Below are positions 12,954-24,819 of a stretch of DNA of 64,000 nt, in pieces (the first letter of the stretch is position 1; every line of letters begins with the position of its first letter). A program made the position numbers and the translations under genes. Source of the DNA: Atriophallophorus winterbourni (lineage: Eukaryota; Platyhelminthes; Trematoda; Plagiorchiida; Microphallidae); the NCBI GenBank assembly GCA_013407085.1, contig JACCGJ010013582.1, forward strand, positions 124,001-188,000, read 5' to 3'. Below the pieces are notes generated by a model that made no database searches, was not told the DNA's origin, and saw only the letters and a program-made list of their open reading frames with translations.

Positions 12954-13279
12954 TGTGACGCCAAATTCTAATAGAATAGAATTGAATTGAAATGCGAATC
13001 CCAACAGAAATCGAATTGAAAAGTCACGGCACGGCAAACAGAATGTAAAGTGTTCAACGGGTGAATTGATTATGTACCAAAATCGTATTCAACAGATGAA
13101 TATTGTTCACTGAGTTATCGAACAGAAATTCGGTAGAATGCGAGTGATAACGATAACAGTTAATCCATAAATCAATATGGCATTATCGGCAATCGAAACT
13201 TGACATCCCTTTGGAGGAGAGTTCAGCCAACCAGCTTAGCTCGCATCGTGGTAGGTAGGATTTGCGGAACCACACCACA
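12954..13279 (-). repeat. 3' LTR of Gypsy-2 (left copy)
   Basis: 326 bp, TGTGACGC to CACCACA on the plus strand. It matches 16831-17160 with scattered substitutions and small indels. Confidence 0.88.
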
Positions 13280-13375
13280 ACCTTCCTCCCTGGAAATTGT
13301 TGCGTTGTTACGATTCGCCAACCTCGCAGATCTTCTAAGAGCATTTGAATTTTGAGGTTTCACACTTGGTTCTGG

Positions 13376-14360
13376 TTAAAGCGTTGATTCCTGATTGATG
13401 TTTTCCTCTACTGACCTTCTGAATTGTACTTGACTCTTGTGGGGTTGGTGCACACTTACATTCTTGAGGTCAGTGATCTCAATCATCGAATTTTCGATCT
13501 GTCGCGTGACGATGCCATGAGCTGGTCTCAAGTTTTTTCGTCTGAAATAAGTCTCATCACTCGAATCCATTAGGTGTGGGGAAGTTCGGAGTGTCCTGGA
13601 TTTGAAAAACTTAGCTGGGCTCGCTCTGGTCGTGCAATGGACGGCATTACGGTATCGCAGTAAAAAGTGATTAATGAATACGTCCAAGGCTTGAAAGCTC
13701 CCAGGATTGGCTGAGTGAATGACACTCTTGATAGTTTTCACAAGATTTTCTGCAGCGCCATTGGAACATGGATGCCGCGAGGCAGTTCGTAAGTTTCGGC
13801 ACCTGATGCTTTTCCAGCCATTCCTTCATTTGATTGGAACAGAATTGAGCACCATTGTCAGTGATAAGTACTTGTGTGATTCCTCCACGGCTAAAACAGT
13901 TCCTTGGAGCTTGCATTGTGAACTTCGTCGTTGCTGCGGTTGTCAGAAAGACATCTGGTCACTCAGAATACGAGTCGATGATCACAAGTGCGAAGTATTT
14001 TCCCAAAAACGGTCCACAATAATCTGCATGGATTCGTTGCCAAGGAAGGTAACTGTCGGCTCATGGTGTCCAGTCCCTTGGGCGTGAATTGATTTTTTGA
14101 AAGCAAGCCTCGCAGTTCGAACCTTCACTTCTGATGTCGGCACAAATCTGGTAAAGGCGTAGGTATTACTCCCGCACATCTGAACGCCAACCGTTTCGCA
14201 TGGCTGACATAAATATTGAATATTACTTCTTCGTGAACGTTCGTAGCTGCTCACGGAAAATGGCACATGCTTGGGAGATGAGACAGCATGATCCCGCTGG
14301 AGAATGTTTTGCGTACCTGGACAGAAAGTCGGCCTGCAGAATATCTTTTTCTGCTCTATG
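13376..14360 (-). pseudogene. Gypsy-2 integrase remnant
   Basis: Reading leftwards: a CEAC half of the zinc-binding motif near 14110, HADYCGPF with the first catalytic Asp near 14030, TDNGAQF with the second Asp near 13860, and GAAENLVKTIK with the catalytic Glu near 13755. The C-terminal domain (NHFLLRYRN, ASPAKF) ends with a stop at 13376. All three catalytic acidic residues can be found, but frameshifts and stops (for example near 14060 and between the second Asp and the Glu) separate them. Confidence 0.75.
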
Positions 14361-14396
14361 GACAATCTCATAATCGTATCTTGCAAGGTAGATACT

Positions 14397-14730
14397 CTAT
14401 CTTTGTAGCATCGAGGCCGTAGCTTCGGCAAGCGATTTCTTCAGATTCAATAAGAATTGCAGAGCTTGGTGGTCCGTGACAATCTGGAATCGTATTCCGA
14501 ATAGATATTTGTGAAGTCGCTTGACCGCCCAGAATATCGCCAGTGCCTCCTTTTGCGTTTGTGAGTATTCTCGTTCTGCTTGGTTCAACAATCAGGTTAT
14601 ACAGATGATCGAGAACCCTTCCTGCTCCAACGCAGCACCAATTCCGACGTCCGATGCATCTGTGATCAAAGTGGTGGGTTTTATAGGCAAAAACGCCACC
14701 AGTACTGGTCGCTCCACAATAGCTTGAATC
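14397..14730 (-). pseudogene. Gypsy-2 RNase H remnant
   Basis: Open stretch 14591-14397 contains REYSQTQKEALAIFWAVKR and a YLFG..FQIVTDHQALQFLL block, the standard second half of a Gypsy RNase H. The upstream half is frameshifted. Confidence 0.8.
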
Positions 14731-14929
14731 AGGGTGCGCAACAATGACTTCAGTGCATCATTCCATTCACACTTTTCTTCATGCTCAGCAAGGAATAGCG
14801 GTTGTGCTCGGGCTGCGAAATTCGGAATAGATCGTGGATAGTATTGAAGTCAACCCATGATTGATCGCAGTTTGCATTGGTCACTTGGTGATTGCACATA
14901 AGCATGTGCGAGTAGGATCGGGTCGGTAT

Positions 14930-15640
14930 CCTTTGAAATCTTTCACGTAGCCAAGAAATTGTAGTTTATTGACTCAGAACACGAATTCTGACGGGATGAT
15001 TGCTACGTTTTTAGCTGCATGTCGTTCCGTCAGTGCCAATAGTCTTCGGTGTTGTTCCTCGTGCGTTCTTCGGTAGATAATAACATCGTCCTGGTAGGCT
15101 CGGAGTCCTGGTAGGCCTTGGATCACCTTATCAATTGCTGATTGTTATATGCCTGAGGACACATGCAATCCGAATGGGAGGAAATTGAATTGAAATGAAC
15201 CCCATGGAGTATTGATTGTCGTCAGTGGTTTTGACTTCTCTTCGAGTGGTATTTGCAAATATGCATTCGCAAGGTCAATCTTTGAGAATATCTTACTACC
15301 GTGAATTACCCTCAATAAGTCTTCCGGCTATTCTGTTGTCGCGGCACAACGCTTCAGTCTCGGGTTAAGTGTTATTCTGTAGTCGCCGCATATTCTCGGT
15401 GTCTTACCATCGCTTTTCGCTGCTACAACAATAGATGTTGCCCTTGCTGGCGAATCAACGGGATAAATAATACCAGTGCTCTCCAACTTCCCCAGGGTAT
15501 CGAAAACGCCATCTCTCGCACCATAAAGCAAAATTCTACGTTTCAGGAATATCGGATCACCTTCAACTTTCAGTGTTCCTGGCTTTACCTTCATGCCATA
15601 AGTGTTCGTTGAACAATGGACCACCGATTTTCGTAGTGAG
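14930..15640 (-). pseudogene. Gypsy-2 reverse transcriptase remnant
   Basis: The frame at 15624-15328 has GVFDTLGKLESTGIIYPVDS and VVAAKSDGKTPRICGDYR. Downstream, IDLANAYLQIPLEE and WGSFQFNFLPFG follow, with the catalytic box read as YQDD at 15085-15096. Tyr-Gln-Asp-Asp is unusual for Gypsy (mostly YxDD with hydrophobic x) but keeps both Asp residues. Frameshift near 15330, stops near 15149 and 14982. Confidence 0.8.
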
Positions 15641-16000
15641 GACTGGATTTGTTTTCCTCAATTCTCAACTGGCACAATATTCAGCGATACAGAATGCTTG
15701 AGTGCTCGCAGAGCTTTCAGACCGAGGATTGCTGGACTGCTTCTACATACCAAGAATCTGACTGAAATTAAAATCTCGTTGTCTTTTTTCACAAATAAAG
15801 TGGTTTCTACTGTCAGTGGCAAATTGTGTTCGGTGACGCCACGAAGTTTAATGTTGGTCGATTGCACATGCGCCTCTGGGGCCACCCGGTTGAAGATTTC
15901 GGCGGGAATGACTGATTCACTGCTACCGGTATCGACGATGAATTTAGCAGTTTAACTTGAGTCGAACTGCGAGGATTTGTAGGTGAATTGTTGTGCCGCA
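15640..16000 (-). pseudogene. Gypsy-2 retropepsin (aspartic protease) remnant
   Basis: Contains AKFIVDTGSSES with the catalytic Asp-Thr-Gly at 15925-15936, a flap-like region, and the closing AILGLKALRAL. It is joined in frame with the downstream stretch as far as 15658. The whole protease fold is readable, and this is the best preserved part of Gypsy-2. Confidence 0.8.
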
Positions 16001-16059
16001 CTCTTTAGTTGCATGACATTAGTTGAACCGTCATCCTCCTGATTGACCACTGGATTCTG

Positions 16060-16830
16060 TTGAATCGGGTTGCATTGTTTACTTCGACAGACCTTCTTTA
16101 TATGTTCGCTCTAACCGCATTGATGGCACACTGCATTGCGGAATCGACAAGTTGACCGATAGGGAAGATCACTAAACGACATGCACTTATTTATCGGCTT
16201 TACGGTCTTGTCTTGGGCTTCGATTTCACTTGTGTTGTTAGCCTGGTGCCGGTGTCTTGGCTGATTGGATCTGAGTGAACTTTTTTCGAAGAACACGGCA
16301 CCTTATTCGGCTGTCGCGACAGCCACATCATCTCGCTGCTCGCAGATTTCACGGGCTTCAGCGTAGGTCAGGTTAGGTTTCATCAGCATTTTTCTTTGTA
16401 GGTCAACATTGTTAATACCAACAATGAGACGATCATTCGAATTATCTTCTAATAGATCACCGAATTCACATTTCACAGACTGTTTCTGTAGAATAAGGAT
16501 GAACTAACGACATCTTTTATTAGGATTTCGGACCAGTGTGTTGAATTTCGCCCGTTCGATGACTTTCAAATTCGCCGGCATGACATGCTTCAGTAGGAGT
16601 GTCTCCAAATATTGGAACAACAGTGATGCAGGAGCCTTTGGATAGGATAGGTTCTTAAGTAACGAATATAATTCACCTCTTCCGTAGGTCAAGAAAAATG
16701 TTGACTTATTTTCCGGCTTGACGTCCTTCCGAATGTTGCTCTACAGCTCGAATCGGTCCACACACTCTTCAATTTCTCCAGGATTAGAATGAAGATTTTA
16801 TGGTTTAAGAGTCGGTTGATCCATCCTCCT
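16060..16830 (-). pseudogene. Gypsy-2 Gag remnant with zinc knuckle
   Basis: The C-terminal end has a C-x2-C-x4-H-x4-C knuckle (CHQCG, then SEHIKKVC) broken by a TAG at 16111-16113 between the second Cys and the His. Upstream, 16692-16504 carries a short Gag-like helix-rich stretch (SLLFQYLETLLLKHVMPANL). The rest is frameshifted. Confidence 0.65.
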
Positions 16831-17160
16831 CGCGACGCTAAATTGTAATGGAATTGAATTGAAATGCGAACTCCAACAGAAATCGAATAGAGAAGTCACG
16901 ACATGGCAAACAGGATGTGATGTGTTTATCGGGTGAATTGATTATGTACCAAAATCGTATTTAACAGATGAATATTGTTCACTGAGTTATCGAACAGAAA
17001 TTCGGTAGAATGCGAGTGATAACGGGATAACAGGATATCGGGAAATCGATAAACCAATATGGCATTATCGGCAATTGAAATTGACATCCTGTTGGAGGAG
17101 AGTTCATCCAACCAGCTCAGCTCGCATCGTGATGGGTAGGATTTGCGAAACCACACCACA
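16831..17160 (-). repeat. 5' LTR of Gypsy-2 (right copy)
   Basis: 330 bp matching 12954-13279. It contains a short extra block near 17020-17050 that is absent from the left copy. Confidence 0.88.
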
Positions 17161-17347
17161 TACACTGCCTCTGTACTTCGTTCCGTTCTTTTCGTTTTCG
17201 TTCCAACCTATGTACTGAACAACATCAGCGTTCCGGAAGATAAGATTCGGCGTACCAGTGTTGTTCTTTGAGCCAAGACGTGGGGGTTCGAAAGCGAATC
17301 CGACGCTAGGAGCCGCTATCAGCAAACACCGCTGGGGCCGTAACCAA
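17161..17347 (+). repeat. 3' LTR of Gypsy-1, right fragment
   Basis: Continues the LTR at the equivalent of 9077 and runs to the LTR end (CCGTAACCA). Together with 12725-12953 it rebuilds the complete LTR. Confidence 0.85.
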
Positions 17348-17439
17348 AATGTCATTCAGCTAAATAATATTGTCTGCTAGGCTGAAGAAAATTGGAAATT
17401 AGCAACGTTGATGGGCGGACGCAGGGCAAACGTAACCGA

Positions 17440-18800
17440 TTTGCATTAAATATTGGTGTGTTGGTTCGTTAGTGTTCGAAAAACATGATTGCACTCTTAA
17501 TGAACAATGCGCTCAACTATGACAGATTCCGTGTTTTGTCCTGCCATAATGTTTGCGTGGTTTTTGATACAAAAATCTGAAGAAAAACTTTACAGTCAAT
17601 GTCAAATTTACGTAAAGCGTATCGGCTGAACATGGTAACACAGGTTTGATTTCTACAAAGCGACATATGAACAAAACCACAATTTTATAATTTCTAAAGC
17701 CATAAATTTATCCTCAAAATTTCGCGACGCCTGAAAGTACTAGCAAACAGTGCGTTACTGACACCAAAATAATCCTCTGACTGGTTGATGAGATTACCAA
17801 ATGGTCTATATTATTCAAAGTTTGCTGAAATACCATATTGTACTTTTAATTGTTTTTCCTATCGTATGTACACAATAAAAAAGAATACTAGAAATAACGG
17901 TTTGATGACATGAATTTAAAAATTGCATCACGAACTGGAAAATCTATTTTCGTCTATAAATTAAAATAAAATCATCTTGAGAACGCCTAAAATTGACCGG
18001 GAAAAAACATTGGAAATGAGAACCGTTCTAGTTTCAACACTGACGTGATACTAAACAATGAAAACGAAGTTGTCTAAACAAAGGGCGAAACGCGAAACTT
18101 TTGTTTGACGATTTAGGCGAGCAGTATTCCGATCATCGTTTTAACGAAATAACATTTCCGCGTTCATTATAGGAACGTTGCTGCACCAATGATTGAAGTA
18201 TCCCTTAGTTTTACCACGAACTATGTGCAAGCAAAATTCATGCCTGAAAAAACAAACGTTTTGATCGGATGTTAAAATCTCTGAAATGCAGAATCAATAT
18301 GTGCAGTATATGATAATTACGTTGGAACAACACTCGAATATGCAAATGGTTATTTCCTGCAGATCCTGATGTTGGTGTCCCTACCTAATGAGTGCAAACT
18401 GCACGAAACCTGTCGTGGAGTGTGTGTGACGGAGAAGCTAGCAAACGCGTATTTATTTATTTCACTTAGCTTCACAAAAAATATCAATTGCAACAATTGA
18501 GAGGAATCAATATGCCAGTCGCATCCGGAATCCGTCAAAATCTTTCCGGCGTTGTTCATATTCTACACCTGGTAACATAATACTAACAGCGGTATAATGT
18601 ACAGCATTATATTCTTGGTTATGCTCAACAGGCGTTTTTGTTACGATTTCTTTCCAACCTGAAAGAATTTATCTCCAATAGTAATTTCATGAAAAATTGA
18701 ATTGTTTGTAGTTGCATGAATATAAGATATATATGCTACAGTACACAATTGTTTATTTCTCACGCGTTTACTAAGCATGCCATTCCGTCACTTCGAGTAA
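17440..18800 (+). repeat. Diverged host repeat unit X, copy 1
   Basis: AT-rich sequence with patches matching 45880-47130 in the same orientation, for example the CACTCAACTATGACA block near 17512, the GTATCGGCTGAACATG block near 17620 and the ATGCTCAACAGG block near 18620. No open gene. The 18590-18800 part recurs at 20500-20690. Confidence 0.6.
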
Positions 18801-20380
18801 ATTTGTTTTAAACAGGAGCATGATGATCACGACTAAAATTTCATGACCACATGTTCTTCAGCCGAACGTTTTGCGAAACAAATACTAGTTGCTCCTTTGG
18901 AAGAATTATGAACTGAGAATCAATTTATCTTTATTGGGAAAAAGCCATGTTTTATTCCAACTGATGAAGGTGAGTTCGTCATTTGATCTTACGAGGAAAA
19001 CTCAGCATCCATTATTTGAAACGTTTTTGATTATTGGCACCTCTGATTGCTACACAATTTGTGAAACCTTTCGCGTGTTAGTCTGAATATTATTCGTGAT
19101 GGAAAATAAATGAAATCTAATGCTTGGATAAAACACAATACAGGCGTGGAAAATCTGTTGTGGGCTTGCGTCAAAACTACGAAACAAAAACTCGCAATAT
19201 GAAAACTCATGCAGCATAATTGATAGTAAAAAAACTTGATTTATCGAGGTTTATTTATTATCAATGTTGGTGCATAGATATTTCTCCCTATGGAAGGCGG
19301 TAGTATTTGTACAATGACCTTAATTGCAAAAAACATCACTGCGGTCTCCACCTAAAGTTACTGAGTATGTCATTTTATTATTGTTTCGGAAATAAATCAA
19401 ATATTTTTCCCATACAATTGTATTTTTATCTGATGCATCAAAAATTTGTTTTTATTTACTCTCAATCGAATGACTGTATTATGGTGTTAGTTTAATTCTT
19501 AAATTTGGTTGCAAAATAACAGATTAATAAAGAAAGAAATAGTACCATGATGCAAACATTAAAATTCAGACAATAACTTCAGGGTAAACGTTAATAACTT
19601 TGAGAATAAATTTCTACTTTTTATGAATTTATCCTCATCAAACTGCGAGCATATAGAAAGTGATATTTGCATATTCGTTACATCAGTTTCTCAAGTACCT
19701 GTTTCGTCATTCTAAGCACATCAACCTAAATACTATCTAAGTTGTACCACCGAAGAGCGACGTTTGACATATTCACAATACAATTTATTTACGTGAGAGT
19801 TATTGAGAAAATTATCATTTGGACCTGAGAGTTGTTTGAAGAATGCAATAGCAATTCATAGAATAATTAGTATCGGAAAAGATTACAATAAATTTAGATT
19901 TTTCGACAATGAATTACATATTATTCTGCATCTCTTGTCGGCGACAATGACGAAAGTCAATAAGGGCGTCTACACTCTTAAACAATATCTGTCGGATGAT
20001 GACATGCAGGGCGGAAACGTGTGAAAACATGTTCATACTTTTCAAGTAAATTATAAACGTTTATATTGTATGGATTCTATTCTCAAAACAGAAACAAATT
20101 CATTCTGAACACAAAACTGTGACTAGGGGTGCACCTTTTCTGCATTCCATATTGACACCCGTCTTAAACTTGTGCGTGCGCTTTCGACTGTCTGATGATA
20201 GTGTCAGGCATATATATGGTACCATAAGCACGTGCTACTTGTGTGAATAGAAAAACGAATCATTGTTGAATTTGAATTTAATTCATTGAAATCAAGATGA
20301 ATGTGTTTAAGAAATCGAAATATGTTAATCATTTTGACATTTTTGAAACAGCGCGATCATAGTTACTTCCTTTTTATTTT
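18801..20380. other. AT-rich stretch, nothing recognised
   Basis: Short open frames only (up to 73 codons) with no family signature, no repeat structure and no splice-supported exon that I could defend. Confidence 0.5.
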
Positions 20381-20499
20381 TAATTCTACTCTTCCATAAA
20401 AATTCCAGGTAATCAAATAGTCTTAAACCGGTGTCCTGCAACTGACAACAGTAGTGTAATGTTTATTCGCCAGAATATATACTGGTGAATTACTAGAAA

Positions 20500-20690
20500 T
20501 TGTAAGCGTATCACTCTAATGGAGTTTTTGTAACGTTTCATTTTCTTCCTGCAAACATTTCTCTCCAAAAGTAAGTTCATGAAAAAGTAAACTGTTCGTA
20601 GTTAGATGAATATAAGTTATGGGAGCTACAGTAAACAACTGTATATTTCTCACGCCTTTACTAAACATGCTTACGCGATTAAAATTGCAG
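20500..20690 (+). repeat. Second local copy of 18590-18800
   Basis: Shares the CTCCAA-AGTAA-TTCATGAAAAA order, the GTAGTT-GATGAATATAAG block, and a block reading CTACAGTA followed by CTCACGC and TTTACTAA(G/A)CATGC with 18660-18780. It is a 1.9-kb-spaced direct duplication inside unit X. Confidence 0.65.
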
Positions 20691-20879
20691 TGCTTCACAA
20701 AAACGATTAACACAACGTATGTTTTCGGAGACACAAAATAATAACACACCTGGTTATGAACAATCTAAGAGCTACGAACATTATGAACAACCGACAAGGG
20801 TTGTCGCAATAAACATGCGACGAATTAAGTAAAAGCTTAGTCAAAGATTACGCTTCATGTACTAACCAAACACATTAGG

Positions 20880-21140
20880 ACCCGCAATTTCTATGGACAT
20901 TTAAAGATACACAAGGTTGGCGTCCTCCTAAGGTACATTGTGGACGGCATAGAATCCACAAAATACGAATTGGTTGAGCACCTTTGCCAACCTTTGGAAT
21001 CACTGGTTACTAACACCAATTATTTCATAAAGAAATTATTTGAATTTGTTCGTCGCATAAGTACCGTAACAATTCAGGCTGATGATATGATTTTTAGCTT
21101 TGAGGTATAAGCCTTCTTCACGAATGTTCATAACTTTAAC
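20880..21140 (+). pseudogene. Penelope-like element reverse transcriptase fragment
   Basis: Plus-strand reading gives FYGHLKIHKVGVLLRYIV, then ELVEHLCQPLESLV, YFIKKLFEFV and DDMIFSFEV, a stop, and AFFTNVH. This is the family's opening RT block: the (L/F)YGLPKIHK motif, then LRPIV, then the F-D-V-x-x-L-F-T-N-V catalytic region. The catalytic Asp of F-D-V is Glu here and a TAA interrupts the next residues. Only about 85 codons remain. It abuts, in the same orientation, the 240-bp satellite whose consensus holds a hammerhead ribozyme; Penelope-like elements are known to carry hammerheads in their terminal repeats. Confidence 0.8.
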
Positions 21141-22374
21141 ACTGTATCATGACTTATTTTAACTGATCTTATTGTCTACACCTGACGACCGCAATCACTT
21201 AAAAACCAATAGTAGATTGTAAGTGATAGGGATGTTGGGAACACATTACATTGGTCCTTCATAAGCGCCTCGATTGTTTGACCAAGAATCACTTTGTGAT
21301 TCCGTGTCTGTACACCGTTGTACGTTGTAGGAACCATTTAAAACAATGGCATACATTTATAACTTCATTTACCACCTCACCACTGTTTCAAGTCTCACTG
21401 AAACTGATCTTACTGTATTCACCTAAAAACGACAAACAGCCATAAACCGGTAGTGGAATGTAAGAAAATAAGATATGATCAACACATTACTCAACTCATC
21501 CATAAACTCACTGAGTGCTTCACCGAGAAACACATTATGATTCGTGTCTGAACATCGTGGTTCGTTGTACGGAACATATATAACAGTGGCATACGAGGAA
21601 ACCTCTTTATACCACTTTACCGCTGTTTCAAGGCTCACTGAACCTGATCCTATTGTCTAAACCTGAAGAATGTAAACAGCTAAAAATTAATAGTGGATAG
21701 TAAGGGATAAGGATGTGAGCAACACATAACTTTTGTCATCCGTGAGCGATTTGAGTGCTCGATCAAGAATCACTTGGTGATACCTGTCTGAACATCGTAG
21801 TTCAAGGTAAGAATCCTATATCACAGTGCCATACAAGAATAACATTGTTTAGTAATTTACCAAATTTTTGAAGCTCACTGAACCTGCAATCACTGTATCC
21901 ACCTTAAGACGGCAAACAGCCAGAAACCGGTATTGGAGTGTCAGGGATGAAGATATGAGCAGCACATTACTTTGGTCATCCACAAGCGCCTTGAGTGCTT
22001 GAACAAGAATCACTATGTGATTCCGTTTCTGAACATCGTGGTTCGTTGTACGAACCTTATATAACAGTGACATACAAGTAAAACATTGTTTAACACTTTA
22101 GCACTGTTCTAGGCTTCAGAAACTGATCTTAGGATCTACACCTGACAAGGCAAACAGCCAAAAACCGGTGGTGCATTGTAAGGGATTGACATGTGAGCAA
22201 CAGAATACTTTGGTCATTCATAGGCGCCATGCGTGCTCGACCAAAAATCGCTTTGTGATTTCGTGTTCAAACATCGTGGTTTGGTGTACCAACTCTATAT
22301 AACAGTGGCATTCAACTTTACTTCTGTTAACCACTTCACCACCATATCAAGACTCACTGAAACAAATCTTGCTG

Positions 22375-22416
22375 TATCCAGCTGACGACAGCTAACAGCT
22401 AGAAACCGGTAGTAAA
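22375..22416 (+). ncRNA. Hammerhead ribozyme-like block in satellite unit
   Basis: Core boxes CTGACGA and GAAAC are both intact, with a self-complementary stem II (AGC, loop TAACA, GCT), a minimal stem III read as ACCGGT, and a cleavable GTA. Stem I is weakened here (ATCCAG against GTAAAG). In the satellite consensus stem I is perfect (ATCCAC with GTGGAT). One oddity in all units is that the closing pair of stem II is C-A rather than the usual G-C. Whether it cleaves is unknown. Confidence 0.6.
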
Positions 22417-24269
22417 GTGTAAGAGATGGAAATGTGAGCAACATATTACTTTGGTCATCCAATAACGCATCGAGTGCTTGACCAAGAATCACTTTGTGAT
22501 TCCGTGTCCTAAAATCGTGGTTCGTTTCACGAACCCTATATAATGGTGACATAAAAGTATAAATTTACTTACCACATTACCACTATTTCAAGGCTCACTG
22601 AAGTCAATCTTATTGGCTACACCTGACAACCGCAATTAGCCAAAAACAGGTAGTAAATGGTCAGGGATAAAAATGTGAGCTACACATCACTTTGGTAATC
22701 CATATGCGCCTTGAGTGCTCGTTTAAGAATCACTTCGCGAATTTGTGTATGGACACCGTGGTCCGTTGTACGCACCATATATAACCATGGCATACAAGTA
22801 TAACTAGGTTTAACACTTTACCACTGTTGTGAGGCTCACTAAACCTGATCTCACTATCTTCGCCTGACGACATCTAACAGACAGAATTCAGGAGTGGAGT
22901 GTGATAGATGGGGATGTGAGCAAAACATGCAAGTACAACATTGATAACCACTGTATTACTCTTTCAATGCCCGTTGAACCTGATCTTACTGTCTTCACTT
23001 GACGACGGCAAAGAGGCAGAAACCGGTGAGGGATTGCACTGGTTGGGGATGTGAGCAACGGAAAACTCTGGTCATTCATAAGCGCCTTGAGTGCTTTACC
23101 AAAAATTGCTTTGTGATTCCGTGTTTAAACATCGTGTTCTGGTGTTCCAACCCTATATAACAGTGGCATTCAACTTTTGTTTACCACTCCACCAGTGTTT
23201 CAAGTCTCACTGAACCGAATCTTGCTGTATCCACCTGACGACGGCTAACAGCCAGGAACCGATAGTGAAATGTAAGAAATAAGATGTGAGCAACACATTA
23301 CTTTGATCATCCAATAATGCATTGAGTGCTGGAGCAAGAATCAGTTTGTGATTTCGTATATTATCATCGTGGTTCGTTGTAACAAACCTATATAATAGTA
23401 TCATAACAGTATAAATTTGTTTACCACTTTACTACTGTTTCGAGGCTTTCTGAACTCAATCTTATTGGCTACAACCTCAATTAGCCAAAAACCGGTAGTA
23501 AATGGTCAGGGATATGAATGTGAGCTACATATTACTTTGGTCATCCATATGCGGATTGAGTGCTCGTCCAAGACTCACTACGTGATTTCGTGTCTGAACA
23601 TCGTGGTCCGTTGTACGCAGCCTACATAACAGTGGCATACAAGTATAACTTCGTTTAAAACTTTTCCAATGATCTAAGGCTCACTCAACCCGATCTTAAT
23701 GTCTTCGCATGTCGACAACAAAGAGACAGAAAGCACAAGTGGAGTGTAAGGAATGGAGTTTTGAGCAAAACATAACTGTGATCATCCATAAGCCCCTTGA
23801 TTGTGTGACCAAGATTCACTTTGTGGTTCCGTGTCTGAATATCGTTGTTCCTTGTACGAACCCTATTTACCAGTGGCATACAAGTATAACTTTGTTCACC
23901 AATTTAACTTTGCTTCAATGCTCGCTTAACTTAATCATAATTTATCCACCTGACGACGGCAAAACGCTAAAAACCGGAGGTGGTTTGTAAGTGATGTGGA
24001 TGTGAGCAATACATTAATTTTGGTCATGCATAAGCTCCTTGAGTGCTTGACCAAAAATCTCTCCGTGATTCGGTGTCTGAACATAGTGGTTCGATGAACA
24101 AACCTTATATAACAGTGGCATGCAAGCATTACTTCGTTCACCAATCTACAACTTTTTCAAGGGTTACTGAACCTGATTTGGCTATCTTTACCGGTGACGC
24201 AAAGATTCAGATTCAGTAGTGTAGTATAAGGGATTGAAATGTAAGCAACACATCACTGTGGTCATCCAA

Positions 24270-24480
24270 AAGTGTCTGACTCGAACCCAGGACTTTTATC
24301 ATTGCAGTCTAATGCGAAACAATCTGGGCTATCGACCCCCGTTTGACCGGTCGCGATTTTCATGACTGTTTCTCCAGACTGCTTGTCCAGTCGAGGAGGA
24401 GTCAGCCGATTTGATCTCCTCGTCACGTCATTCTACGAGATACAGTGTAAGCTAACACTAATGAGATCTGACGGGCACAC
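24270..24480 (-). repeat. tRNA-like part of the 400-bp hammerhead repeat, inserted in the satellite
   Basis: On the minus strand 24339-24274 begins GGGGTCGATAGCCCAG (A-box-like) and ends CTGGGTTCGAGTCAG (B-box-like), a tRNA-shaped segment. The remaining bases to 24480 match the region 5' of the tRNA-like part in the 40205-41825 array. It replaced about 90 bases of a satellite unit. The hammerhead half of the repeat is missing. Confidence 0.7.
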
Positions 24481-24775
24481 ACTTTGTTTATTACTTTACC
24501 ACTGTTTTAAGGATTACTGAAACGAAACTTACTGTATCAACCTGACGACGGCGAGCAGCCAGAATCAAACAGTAGAGTGAAAGGGATGAGGATGTGAGCA
24601 ACACATTGCTTCGGTCATCAATAAGCACAGTGAGTGCTCTACCAAATATCACGTTGTTATTCTGTGTCTCAATAACGTGGTTCGTTGTACGAACCCTATG
24701 TAACACTGGCATACATGAATAAATCTTTTTACCACTTTACCACTATTTCAAGGCTCACTGAAACTTACCTTACTG

Positions 24776-24819
24776 TCTACACCTGACGACGGCAAACAAA
24801 TATAAACGGGTAGTGGATT
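24776..24819 (+). ncRNA. Hammerhead-like block in the last satellite unit
   Basis: Has CTGACGA and a usable stem I end (ACAC opposite GTGG), but stem II is lost (GGC then AAATA) and GAAA has become TAAA. Shown as an example of a decayed copy; other blocks lie near 21896, 23000, 23228, 23948 and 24538. Confidence 0.5.

Larger units (their letters stand above)
12954..17160 (-). mobile_element. Gypsy LTR retrotransposon (Gypsy-2) inserted into the 3' LTR of Gypsy-1
   Basis: A 4.2-kb minus-strand element with near-identical LTRs at both ends (12954-13279 and 16831-17160), each closing in CACCACA. Between them lie Gag zinc knuckle, protease, RT, RNase H and integrase remnants in Gypsy order. The flanking Gypsy-1 sequence carries a short repeated ACACTGCY on both sides, consistent with a target-site duplication (7-8 bases as I read it, a little longer than usual for Gypsy). 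It must be younger than Gypsy-1. Confidence 0.88.
8853..17347 (+). mobile_element. CsRn1/Boudicca-like Gypsy LTR retrotransposon (Gypsy-1), interrupted
   Basis: A plus-strand element with a 5' LTR at 8853-9260, internal region 9261-12724 and a 3' LTR that begins at 12725, is broken at 12953 by a minus-strand Gypsy insertion, and resumes at 17161. A primer-binding-like TGGTGAGCCCACC lies just inside the 5' LTR and a purine tract (GGAGGGGA) lies just before the 3' LTR. The RT has the wording of the CsRn1 clade known from liver flukes and schistosomes. The internal region is only about 3.5 kb because Gag is mostly gone and the protease is missing. Removing the inserted element, the original copy was about 4.3 kb. 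Confidence 0.85.

Noticed and set aside
8801..17359. Target-site duplication ATGTCATTC flanking Gypsy-1
   Set aside because: The nine-base match lies about 45 bases outside the 5' LTR start and nothing upstream of the 3' LTR matches that extra sequence, so it is probably chance.
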